Source: a candidate division LCP-89 bacterium
Lineage (GTDB): Bacteria; Electryoneota; B3-LCP
Length of the DNA: 64,000 nucleotides
Assembly (NCBI GenBank): GCA_025774555.1
Contig: JALGVT010000007.1
Location: forward strand, 143,327 to 207,326
Direction of reading: 5' to 3'
This document shows positions 56,148 to 64,000 of this stretch, piece by piece. Below the pieces are notes generated by a model. The model worked only from the letters and a program-made list of their open reading frames with translations. It ran no database searches and was not told the DNA's origin. A program made the position numbers and the translations under genes. Each line of letters starts with the position of its first letter. The stretch's first letter is position 1.

Positions 56148-58267
56148 AATTCATCCAGCGAAAAGCTGCCATCCCAGTCTGCACGATTGCGTTCTATTCG
56201 TTCCAGGCACAACCTTGACGGTTCATCACCAGGAATAAGCTTCAACGCCTCTTCAAAGCAGGTGATCGCTTCTTCCCATTTCTCATCCTGAAGGTATGAC
56301 CATCCATCACTATATCGGGCTAACATATCCAATTTCTCTGCTGTCAGCTCTTCAGCGCCTTCCGCAATCAGTTCATAAATCCTGACTGCTTTTCCCCTGC
56401 CCTTGATTGTAAGGTTCCCCAACAGCCTTGTAACGTAATGATCCGGCAGTTCCTTTTTACACTCTTCAGAGATGATGATGCCGGTTTTGAACAGCTTATT
56501 GGCATATTCAAGACGTGAGCAGACATTGACCGCGTCGCCCAGGACGGTATAATCAAACAGCGCTTTGGATCCCATATTTCCGACGATCACCTCACCGGTG
56601 TTAATGCCGATTCTGGTTTTGAGCTTCCGTCCATCTTCATCACGCAGCTGTCCGTTTTTAGTCCGGTATAATCCCTGCATTTTCAATGCCGCGCGGCAGG
56701 CTCCTTCAGCGTGATCCGTGCTGGGCACGGGCGCTCCGAATTCCGCCATGATCAGATCGCCCTCATACTTATCGATAATTCCGCCCTCCCGCTGGATGAT
56801 TTCCGTCATGTCGGTCATATATTCATTGAGCATAATTACCAATTTTTCAGGCGATAGGGAGTCGCTCAGATGCGTAAAACCTTCGATATCAGAGAACATA
56901 ACCGTCAGGCGTCGTTTTTCACCACCCAGATGCAGCAGTTCAGGTTTAGCGATGATCTCTTTGACGACTCGTTCGGGCACGTAATGCGAAAACATGCCGC
57001 GGATGCACGCTTTTTCTCTCCGCTCCTGAAAATAATTATAGATCGCAACCGAGGGATAAGCTAACACTATGGCAATCAGAGGTGAAGCCATATCCACCCA
57101 TAGATTCCAATGTGAAAAAGCGAAAAATATTACCAACAACCCGATGGCAATCGAAACGCCACTCGCCAGCAGCCCTTTAAAGGATTTAAGCAGAGTAATC
57201 AAAAGGAAGATTACATAAATGATAAGAATGTTTATGATAAGCGCCGCTAAAGGCGGGATTCTCGTGATGAAGGATCTATCGAGAATTGTCTGCAATGCGT
57301 GCGCGTGAACCTCAACGCCGGGCATTCTGCGTGGGGTTATATCCTGACTGTAAAACGACGTATTTTTATTGTCATGCAGTTCTTCCGCGGATGCTCCGAT
57401 CAAGATTACCTTGGCTTTAAAAGGATTCTGGATATTATGCTCATCTATGCTTTGCTTCCCGGATATAAACCTTTCCATATAATCTGAATCTAGGGAAGGA
57501 TCAAGATCGAAAGTCGAATCATCGAGCGCACTTGACAACGATATCGAAGGAAAAGTCCCTGCTGGACCGTAATAATTGATCAGGAAGGACTGTTCGTCAT
57601 AAAGAGGAATCGCAATGTCACCAAACAGGCATTGCTGGTTCTCGAATCGCATCGTTTCAGATAAAGGATAACCGTTCATGGCACGGAGAATTTCAATGTC
57701 AAGAGACGGTTTCAGCGAATCGCCAGTGGATAGAAATAGCAATGAACGGCGCGTGAAATCATCCGGATCGTTAATTTCGTTGACCAGTCCCCACGGTACT
57801 CCAGTCTCACGGAGAATCTTGATCGGCGGCACTTGAACGGCAAAGGATTCTTCCAAGCGGTCACTGTAAGTATAGGCAATTTTACCCGCCAGAATTACGT
57901 TTCCGGCTGTTTTCACAGCTTCGGCGAATAGCGAATCTTGTTCGGGATGCTGACGGTTTTGCTCTGTAAATTCGATATCGAATACGATCAACCGGGCGCC
58001 TGCGCGATTCAAATTGTCGATCAAATGAGCGTACAATAACCCATCAAAGGGCCATTTCCGGTTCAGCGCATCGAAAGTTTGGTCGTCAACGACGATGACC
58101 TGGAAGGGCGTTCCTTCAATTGATATTGGACCCCGCATCTTGAAGCGCGCGTCTATGAGCCGCATTTCAAGCAGTTCTGCCGTATCCAGCCGGGAGATCA
58201 AAAACGCAGCGATTCCCAGGAGTATTGGCAGAATCCAGAAAAGGTAATTTTTACTTCGATGGTTCAT
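56144..58267 (-). CDS. CHASE2-domain adenylate/guanylate cyclase
   Basis: N-term 'MRLIDARFKMRGPISIEGTPFQVIVVDDQTFDALNRKWPFDGLLYAHLIDNLNRAGARLIVFDIEF'; TM region; 'RRLTVMFSDIEGFTHLSDSLSPEKLVIMLNEYMTDMTEIIQREGGIIDKYEGDLIMAEFGAP'. Confidence 0.93.
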   Translation of the reverse strand: MNHRSKNYLFWILPILLGIAAFLISRLDTAELLEMRLIDARFKMRGPISIEGTPFQVIVVDDQTFDALNRKWPFDGLLYAHLIDNLNRAGARLIVFDIEFTEQNRQHPEQDSLFAEAVKTAGNVILAGKIAYTYSDRLEESFAVQVPPIKILRETGVPWGLVNEINDPDDFTRRSLLFLSTGDSLKPSLDIEILRAMNGYPLSETMRFENQQCLFGDIAIPLYDEQSFLINYYGPAGTFPSISLSSALDDSTFDLDPSLDSDYMERFISGKQSIDEHNIQNPFKAKVILIGASAEELHDNKNTSFYSQDITPRRMPGVEVHAHALQTILDRSFITRIPPLAALIINILIIYVIFLLITLLKSFKGLLASGVSIAIGLLVIFFAFSHWNLWVDMASPLIAIVLAYPSVAIYNYFQERREKACIRGMFSHYVPERVVKEIIAKPELLHLGGEKRRLTVMFSDIEGFTHLSDSLSPEKLVIMLNEYMTDMTEIIQREGGIIDKYEGDLIMAEFGAPVPSTDHAEGACRAALKMQGLYRTKNGQLRDEDGRKLKTRIGINTGEVIVGNMGSKALFDYTVLGDAVNVCSRLEYANKLFKTGIIISEECKKELPDHYVTRLLGNLTIKGRGKAVRIYELIAEGAEELTAEKLDMLARYSDGWSYLQDEKWEEAITCFEEALKLIPGDEPSRLCLERIERNRADWDGSFSLDEL

Positions 58268-60628
58268 TTAGAAGCGCTTGAAATAATACAGTCGGTAAAT
58301 TCCTTCATCGGCGCTATTGTCGTTGAAGTAACGGGTGATCTCCGCCCTGGCGTCATGTCCGGGGATAAATTCCCAGTCGGCGCGCAAGCCGGTGTGCCAG
58401 CGGCGCAGATCCTCACTGGCAAAGCGTCGATTGGCATTCAGGCTGACTTGCAATTGGCGGTTTAAATAACGTCCAATGAAACCGCAACCAGCTTGATTAT
58501 ACTTATATTGGTAATAACCGCTCTCACTCGCATAATAGGCAAAATTGCCGGTTACTTCTATATCAGTAGTAAGATGTGATTTCCATAGAAAACCAATATT
58601 TGATGAAGAGCTGTTTATAACAGTGAAGTCAGATGGTCTATCGTCAATGAGGTCGTTGAATTCTGCATGATTCAGGCTGAACGTGAGCGAATGCCGTCTG
58701 TCAAAAAGACGAATGCCCTGCATAATCGAAGCGCTGATGCTTTTGGTTTCCTCATCTCGGCGCTGATCGATCCAGATGGTATCACCGGCTGAAACAGCGC
58801 TGTCGATCATTGAAATATCGTTGCCGCCTTTGCGATAATTCAACGATAGGATCAATGTTGGCGCGGGCGCGCAGGGATATATAGAGAATGTCGCCCATCC
58901 GCCGGTCGTCGCGGTCGTTGAAGATTGACTGTCCTTCAGGTTATCCCATTGCCGATCCAGACCGAGATTAACGAAAACATGTCTCTTCCATAAGGAAAAC
59001 TGGTCAGACAGGTTCACTCCAGCGACGTCATTCTGAAGGTACGGATTGCCAAAACTGATGTAAGAGGGACCGATATTGCGATAGTTTAATGATAGATTAT
59101 GTCCAAACTCCCTTAAGGACATTCTCGTCGTCCAGGCAAGCGATCCCATTTTCAGGGGATCAGGCGGATTCAGGCTTTCGTTTATCACAATTATCGGTTC
59201 AAACGGCTCGGGATCAAAAGGCAGCTCAACGTCTGTGCCTTCAAGGCTTGCTTTACTCAAACTGCCGCCGGTAATGTCCTGAGCGGTCAGTGAGATGGCG
59301 GCTGCGAACGCCAATTCGAGCTTCCGGTTTAAGAATGGCAGCGCGGCATCAAATCCTGCGACGATGTTATCCTGCGGCGAAACAGAGGCAGCGCTGATTG
59401 AGCCTATATCGTCTTTTGATTTCAATATGCTGAATCCTATGCGGGTTCCACCCGGACTGGCATAGTAGGGTCTTACTGCGTATAAATAGCGGCGGTAAGC
59501 GCTGTTTTCAATAGCTTTGTATGTTTCACCCATGACAGCGCTGACATACATTCTGCGGTAATTGGCGCCGAATTCGACTCCACGGACGCGTTTCCCGCTA
59601 AGCACCAGATCTGACATAATCGGATAGCTGTCGCCTAAAGTCAGGTGATAATTAGCGCCCTCCAACGCGAAGGTATACCGGTTCTGAGGCTGACGATCCC
59701 AGGCTTCATCACTGGTAACGCTGGTGCGCACCGAATAGCGCTGGTTTTTGTATTCACCTTTAGCCCTGAAATCACCTCGAAGAACGCCCTCGCTTTCGTC
59801 TCCGAACTCTTCCTGGCTCGCTTCGCCGGTAAAAGCCCAGTTGAACGTCTCCAGCAATGCTTCACCTTCTCCTGTTGTGGTTGAGAACCGCCACTGGAAG
59901 TCGGAATTTGCCTGTCCGCTATAATCAGCTGATTTGAGTTTGACCCTATGGCTGCCGGGAGACAGTTGATCTAAGCGGGCAAAAATATAAGTCCGTGTCT
60001 TTTCGATCACTTCGATGCTGCGTCCATCCAGCATAACCTGCAATGAAGAGGGATCGTAAACAGAATCAGGATCGAATATCGAAACAGCAATACTCACTTG
60101 ATCGTCAAAGACGACTGCGCCGTCAGATGGGTAGAGCACTACGAATTCAGGACCTTGTGACTTGACCTCTTGTGGTGGTATTACTACTGTAACCTGCGGT
60201 GAAACAAGCGGATTTATCGCAGGGAAAGAGACTTGCAGTCCATCGTCAAACTGAAGAAAAATGGCATATTCGATATAGGGAGGATTGATATCAGCTTCAG
60301 GAATGATTGCGGCGAAACCTGTAGTATTCGATTCCATCTCGACAGTGCGGAATTCTCCACCGGGCTGTCGCCATAGCAGTTCACATGAGACGATTCGGCT
60401 CGTTCCTTGAACTACAACCAATGAGATAGAGACCGCTTTGTGAGCCGGAGTTTTCAGAACAGGAGTATGGTAAATCTCAGGAGTTAAATTGATCTGCTGA
60501 GCAGCGAGAGGCGACAAGCAACCGGCGATGAGGAGAATCATCATCGCCGCTCTGCAAGTCATGAAGGAATGGAGTATAAGACTGTTGAACCCCCTCCCGG
60601 TTCGTTGAAAAATCACCTGATTTGCCAA
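58268..60628 (-). CDS. Putative outer-membrane/periplasmic beta-rich protein (Ig-like N-terminus, barrel-like C-terminus)
   Basis: Signal peptide near 'MMILLIAGCLSPLAAQQ'; Ig-like middle; alternating beta-strand pattern and terminal aromatic '...GIYRLYYFKRF'. Confidence 0.55.
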   Translation of the reverse strand: MANQVIFQRTGRGFNSLILHSFMTCRAAMMILLIAGCLSPLAAQQINLTPEIYHTPVLKTPAHKAVSISLVVVQGTSRIVSCELLWRQPGGEFRTVEMESNTTGFAAIIPEADINPPYIEYAIFLQFDDGLQVSFPAINPLVSPQVTVVIPPQEVKSQGPEFVVLYPSDGAVVFDDQVSIAVSIFDPDSVYDPSSLQVMLDGRSIEVIEKTRTYIFARLDQLSPGSHRVKLKSADYSGQANSDFQWRFSTTTGEGEALLETFNWAFTGEASQEEFGDESEGVLRGDFRAKGEYKNQRYSVRTSVTSDEAWDRQPQNRYTFALEGANYHLTLGDSYPIMSDLVLSGKRVRGVEFGANYRRMYVSAVMGETYKAIENSAYRRYLYAVRPYYASPGGTRIGFSILKSKDDIGSISAASVSPQDNIVAGFDAALPFLNRKLELAFAAAISLTAQDITGGSLSKASLEGTDVELPFDPEPFEPIIVINESLNPPDPLKMGSLAWTTRMSLREFGHNLSLNYRNIGPSYISFGNPYLQNDVAGVNLSDQFSLWKRHVFVNLGLDRQWDNLKDSQSSTTATTGGWATFSIYPCAPAPTLILSLNYRKGGNDISMIDSAVSAGDTIWIDQRRDEETKSISASIMQGIRLFDRRHSLTFSLNHAEFNDLIDDRPSDFTVINSSSSNIGFLWKSHLTTDIEVTGNFAYYASESGYYQYKYNQAGCGFIGRYLNRQLQVSLNANRRFASEDLRRWHTGLRADWEFIPGHDARAEITRYFNDNSADEGIYRLYYFKRF

Positions 60629-60631
60629 TAT

Positions 60632-61342
60632 CTATTTCTCAAACTCTATGTGGATCTCTTTTGTATCGCCCGATCCGTCTTCAAACTGGACGTCCAGCGT
60701 GCCTTGATCCGGTTCTTCGGACTGGTCGGGAATATCTGATCTATCCGATGGTGTAACTTCCAGTTCACCAGTTGAAGTGCTGACTGCCGTATTCCCGGCT
60801 TCGACGACTACTGTTTCATTTGTTTCGCGATGCGTCACTTTCACTTCCCCTTCAATCACAATGATCTGAGTCAGGTTAGCGGATTCAACCAGCGTCCACC
60901 ATTCGGTGCCCTTAACCGAAGCGACGGAAGTCGGCGTTACGACTTCCATTTCACCGCCTAACACCTTTGTCAACAGTTTGCCAATCGGGAGAAACATTCG
61001 TTTTATAATACTGGCAGGGGTGCGCATTCCCTGAAGTGTCAGGTCTGAGTTCGGGTAGAGTTTCAGTTCTACGGCGTTATCTGCGAACACCAATGACGCA
61101 TAGCCGCCATCACCACAGATAATTCTGTCACCGGGGTAGAGGCGGTCATCCTTTTTTAAGGGCGCCAGTTCTTCTTTATCGGAACGCCGCACCTGAACAC
61201 TGGCAGTAACTTTGATCGCCACAGCGATAAAAGGGTCGTCATCCGCACTCTGCTGAGCCGCAGCCGGAATACATCCCAACATACATCCGAATAACATACT
61301 GATAATTATCACGTTACGCATCATATCATCCTGACCTTTCAA
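60632..61342 (-). CDS. FecR-domain secreted protein
   Basis: Signal peptide; 'VRRSDKEELAPLKKDDRLYPGDRIICGDGGYASLVFADNAVELKLYPNSDLTL...TPTSVASVKGTEWWTLVESANLTQIIVIEGEVKVTHRETNETVVVEAGNTAV'. Confidence 0.9.
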   Translation of the reverse strand: MKGQDDMMRNVIIISMLFGCMLGCIPAAAQQSADDDPFIAVAIKVTASVQVRRSDKEELAPLKKDDRLYPGDRIICGDGGYASLVFADNAVELKLYPNSDLTLQGMRTPASIIKRMFLPIGKLLTKVLGGEMEVVTPTSVASVKGTEWWTLVESANLTQIIVIEGEVKVTHRETNETVVVEAGNTAVSTSTGELEVTPSDRSDIPDQSEEPDQGTLDVQFEDGSGDTKEIHIEFEK

Positions 61343-62403
61343 CGAGCGTCCACTGTAATCATCCGGTAACTTCCCTGCTCGAATTTAGAGGCTATCTCTT
61401 CCAATTCAGATAAATCGATAGTTCTTCCATCAAGTTCTATCCTGCCTGAAGGCTGAAAACCGGGCAATTGACTGATCACGTTCATGTAATCCTGACCCAA
61501 TATTCGCTGCAGTATAAACAAGATCTGCTGAGTTTCAGGATCGGGTTGTGTTATTATGGTGAAAGCGCCGATCTGACTGGGGTATTCGATCAAACCGCTG
61601 GAAGTCTGCACAATTGAAGTCACCTGCCAATAATAGGTTCGATTATTCTCGAGCGGACGAACTCCCGACGCTGGATAAAGGAAACTCTGACTGGTCAGCG
61701 GCGTGGCGGGATCAGTTTCATAATGGGGATTTTCCTGCATGACGGATTCGGGATCGGCGCTCGCCCAGCTTTTCTCACAGATTTTCAGAAGAAACTGCAT
61801 TGCTTGGGATGACCAGGTAAAAACCGGTGTAGTCATAAACAACGGCGTCGGCATCGCCGGCGTCCCTGAAGGCGAGACAAGATTGATACTAAAAGGATTG
61901 GTAAATATTGCGCTGGTGGTTCCCACTGCCAGAAGTACGCTGCCATCGGATTGATATAGTTCCAGCTTCAGTGTGTAAGTGCCTGAAGGGAAATATCCGG
62001 TTTGCATCAACTGCTGCTTGATGTTTTCAGCGCTTGAGCTTATATCGTAATCATCGAGTTGATAAGGGCTGCTCTCTTCGGTAAGGTCCAGATTTGTTAA
62101 ATGAAGCATACCCTGGGGTAGCAGAAATTTGTGTGATTCTCCACGGATTATTTCACCGCTGGAATTGTACATGCTGAAGATAAATATCGCATTGGGAACA
62201 GGTATATCCGAAACGATGGTCGCACTGAAAACGATCGCCGAAGGGGATAATCCGGATATGTTCAAATCTTCGAGGAAAAACACTTCCAGGTTAGAGGGCG
62301 CTTCTATGTGAAGATCCAAAGTGACTGAAGCGCTGCACGGTGAGAATGATAGAGCTGTAAGGAGGGTGTACAAAAGCGTGTGTTTAACTGCCTTAGAAAG
62401 CAT
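61339..62403 (-). CDS. Secreted protein of unknown function with fibronectin-like segment
   Basis: Signal peptide from Met at 62403; 'TPLFMTTPVFTWSSQAMQFLLKICEKS...NRTYYWQVTSIVQTSSGLIEYPSQIGAFTI'. ATGA overlap with the FecR gene. Confidence 0.7.
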   Translation of the reverse strand: MLSKAVKHTLLYTLLTALSFSPCSASVTLDLHIEAPSNLEVFFLEDLNISGLSPSAIVFSATIVSDIPVPNAIFIFSMYNSSGEIIRGESHKFLLPQGMLHLTNLDLTEESSPYQLDDYDISSSAENIKQQLMQTGYFPSGTYTLKLELYQSDGSVLLAVGTTSAIFTNPFSINLVSPSGTPAMPTPLFMTTPVFTWSSQAMQFLLKICEKSWASADPESVMQENPHYETDPATPLTSQSFLYPASGVRPLENNRTYYWQVTSIVQTSSGLIEYPSQIGAFTIITQPDPETQQILFILQRILGQDYMNVISQLPGFQPSGRIELDGRTIDLSELEEIASKFEQGSYRMITVDAR

Positions 62404-62611
62404 CGGTATCCTCTCTAAATAACTGCATAGCTCTATTTTACGCAATTTTATGCGGATAGTCAAGTGTTTTTTTCAAAATGGGTATCTTAAGGAAAGCTCA
62501 GGCAAACTCAAAAAAATATCTGGCTGTTTGTTTTCTATAGGTTCTAAATAACTCTTTCCGAAATATCAAGTATAAAATCTCTCTCGAGTGACGAATATCA
62601 CTTGACTTTCC

Positions 62612-62640
62612 TGTATTATTTTTGTATATTGTAACAATCA
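62612..62640 (+). promoter_or_regulatory. Candidate housekeeping promoter for the M14 peptidase
   Basis: TTGACT-N17-TATATT, 42 nt upstream of the start codon. Confidence 0.45.
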
Positions 62641-62681
62641 AAAATGTCTCAAAATCTTACAGCATCATTTGAGGAGGTGCC

Positions 62682-64000
62682 ATGAATAGCTCACGCTCAG
62701 GTTTCTTTGCAATACTCATTGCAATAATATTCATACTGCCGCAAGTCTCGCAGGCAATTACAACGTATCATCAGATCGTAGTTTCGATGCCATCAGCGGC
62801 AACGATCGCAAACCTGCAGGAGATCGGAGTCGATCTCGAGTGCGGATCGAAACTCATCAAGGGAGAAGGTCTTCAGATCGTGGTCGATGAAGCGGAACTG
62901 TTGCAGATTGCCGCCAGAGGCATTCCGCACACCGTTACGATCAGTGATTTAGCTAAATATTCTGAGCAGGTTTGCATAAATAACCTGTTGAACATTCCAC
63001 CACAAACCGATGACGATCCGGTTCATCTGAAATATGGCTCCATGGGCGGGTTTTACAACTTCGAAGAAATTATAGCAGACATAGACTCCATGCACCTCTT
63101 ATACCCCGATATCTGTGCACAGAAGATTATTCTCGGCTATGGATGGGATGATAACCCGATTTACATGGTTAAAATCTCAGATAATGTTGAATTGAACGAG
63201 GACGAGCCTGAAGGGATCTTCGACGCCCTGCATCATGCGCGTGAACCGGGGAGCTATACGTCTCTGATGTACGCCATGTGGTATCTGCTGGAAAACTACG
63301 GCACCGATCCTGAAATAACTTATCTCGTGGATAACCGCGAATTATACTTCGTGCCTGTCGTCAACCCGGATGGACTGCTGTATAACGAATTAACCAATCC
63401 CGGCGGCGGCGGGTACTGGCGTAAAAATCGGCGCAATAATGGCAGTTGTTACGGCGTCGATTTAAACCGAAATTATCCGTATCAATGGGGCTATGACAAT
63501 ACCGGATCGAGTCCCACGCCGAGTTCTTCGACTTATCGCGGACCCAGCGCCGCATCTGAACCTGAAACTCAGGTAATGATGAGTTTCATAGAGGAGCACA
63601 ATTTCACAACGGGTATGACGATTCATACTGCGGCAGGCGTATATTTAACGGCGTATGGATACGCCAACGTGACACCCGATCCTTATGACGTACACATGGA
63701 CTACTTAGCCTACGCCGCCGCGGAGAATGGCTACGGTTACGGGTACTGCTATTCCATCATGTACGCATCCAACGGTCGGACTCAGGACTGGCAGTTGCAT
63801 GAACAGGAGATTATCAACGTCGAGCCGGAAGTGGGAGAACACGGTTTCTGGCCCAGCATCCAGTATATTATCCCCGAAGCAGCCGATCAACTTCGCTGCC
63901 ACATGAACCAGTTCTGGTGTGCCGGCGGACAGATAGTTTTTAACTCGATAGAAGTTTTAGACGGTTTCCTGACACCCGGTGAATCTGAAGAACTGGTCGT
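62682..64000 (+). CDS. M14 zinc carboxypeptidase (3' end beyond window; absent from supplied ORF track)
   Basis: RBS gaggagg, ATG at 62682; 'MNSSRSGFFAILIAIIFILPQVSQA' signal; 'GIFDALHHAREPGSYTSLMYAMWYLLENYG', 'YFVPVVNPDGLLYNE', 'GVDLNRNYPYQWG', 'MTIHTAAGVYLTAYGY', 'NVEPEVGEHGFWPS'. Confidence 0.9.
   Translation, partial: MNSSRSGFFAILIAIIFILPQVSQAITTYHQIVVSMPSAATIANLQEIGVDLECGSKLIKGEGLQIVVDEAELLQIAARGIPHTVTISDLAKYSEQVCINNLLNIPPQTDDDPVHLKYGSMGGFYNFEEIIADIDSMHLLYPDICAQKIILGYGWDDNPIYMVKISDNVELNEDEPEGIFDALHHAREPGSYTSLMYAMWYLLENYGTDPEITYLVDNRELYFVPVVNPDGLLYNELTNPGGGGYWRKNRRNNGSCYGVDLNRNYPYQWGYDNTGSSPTPSSSTYRGPSAASEPETQVMMSFIEEHNFTTGMTIHTAAGVYLTAYGYANVTPDPYDVHMDYLAYAAAENGYGYGYCYSIMYASNGRTQDWQLHEQEIINVEPEVGEHGFWPSIQYIIPEAADQLRCHMNQFWCAGGQIVFNSIEVLDGFLTPGESEELV

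Noticed and set aside
1-64000. CRISPR arrays, rRNA or tRNA genes
   Set aside because: No regularly spaced direct repeats and no recognisable rRNA/tRNA signatures seen by eye; a dedicated scan (tRNAscan-SE, CRISPR finder) was not possible.

Overview
The window is a chromosomal segment, probably from an FCB-group-like bacterium: two proteins carry T9SS type A-like C-terminal sorting domains, but taxonomy is inference only. From about 29.3 to 51.5 kb it is a long, co-oriented and largely housekeeping run: prfA-prmC-rnr-tgt-yajC-def-fmt-M48-like peptidase-rsmB-PASTA-rpe-MBL-xerC/D-M50-dacB-...-ftcD-cyclodeaminase-mutL-miaA-DUF362-ferredoxin. Accessory or less ordinary parts are: (i) a two-component/sigma-54 regulator cluster (2.0-6.1 kb) with a good candidate -24/-12 promoter and an upstream palindrome; (ii) FG-GAP/T9SS secreted proteins with a decayed FG-GAP fragment (11.8-16.1 kb); (iii) a divergent unit at 19.3-27.8 kb. 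In (iii), an Hmc/DsrMKOP-like transmembrane redox complex (HdrD-like, NarI-like, ferredoxin, NrfD fused to a hexahaem cytochrome tail) faces a NifX-DUF1847 fusion, a UspA-like protein and a PAS-AAA-Fis sigma-54 activator. Both divergent transcripts have GG-N10-GC candidate promoters, and the intergenic regions share GTTGCA-type motifs. This is my best candidate for an undescribed system. Also present are (iv) a transposase/dat/methyltransferase pseudogene graveyard (27.8-29.1 kb), (v) a CHASE2-cyclase/FecR/beta-barrel-like operon (55.2-62.4 kb), and (vi) several dispersed palindromic repeat families. No CRISPR array, rRNA or tRNA was recognised. All calls come from reading the sequence and the supplied ORF translations; no searches were run.
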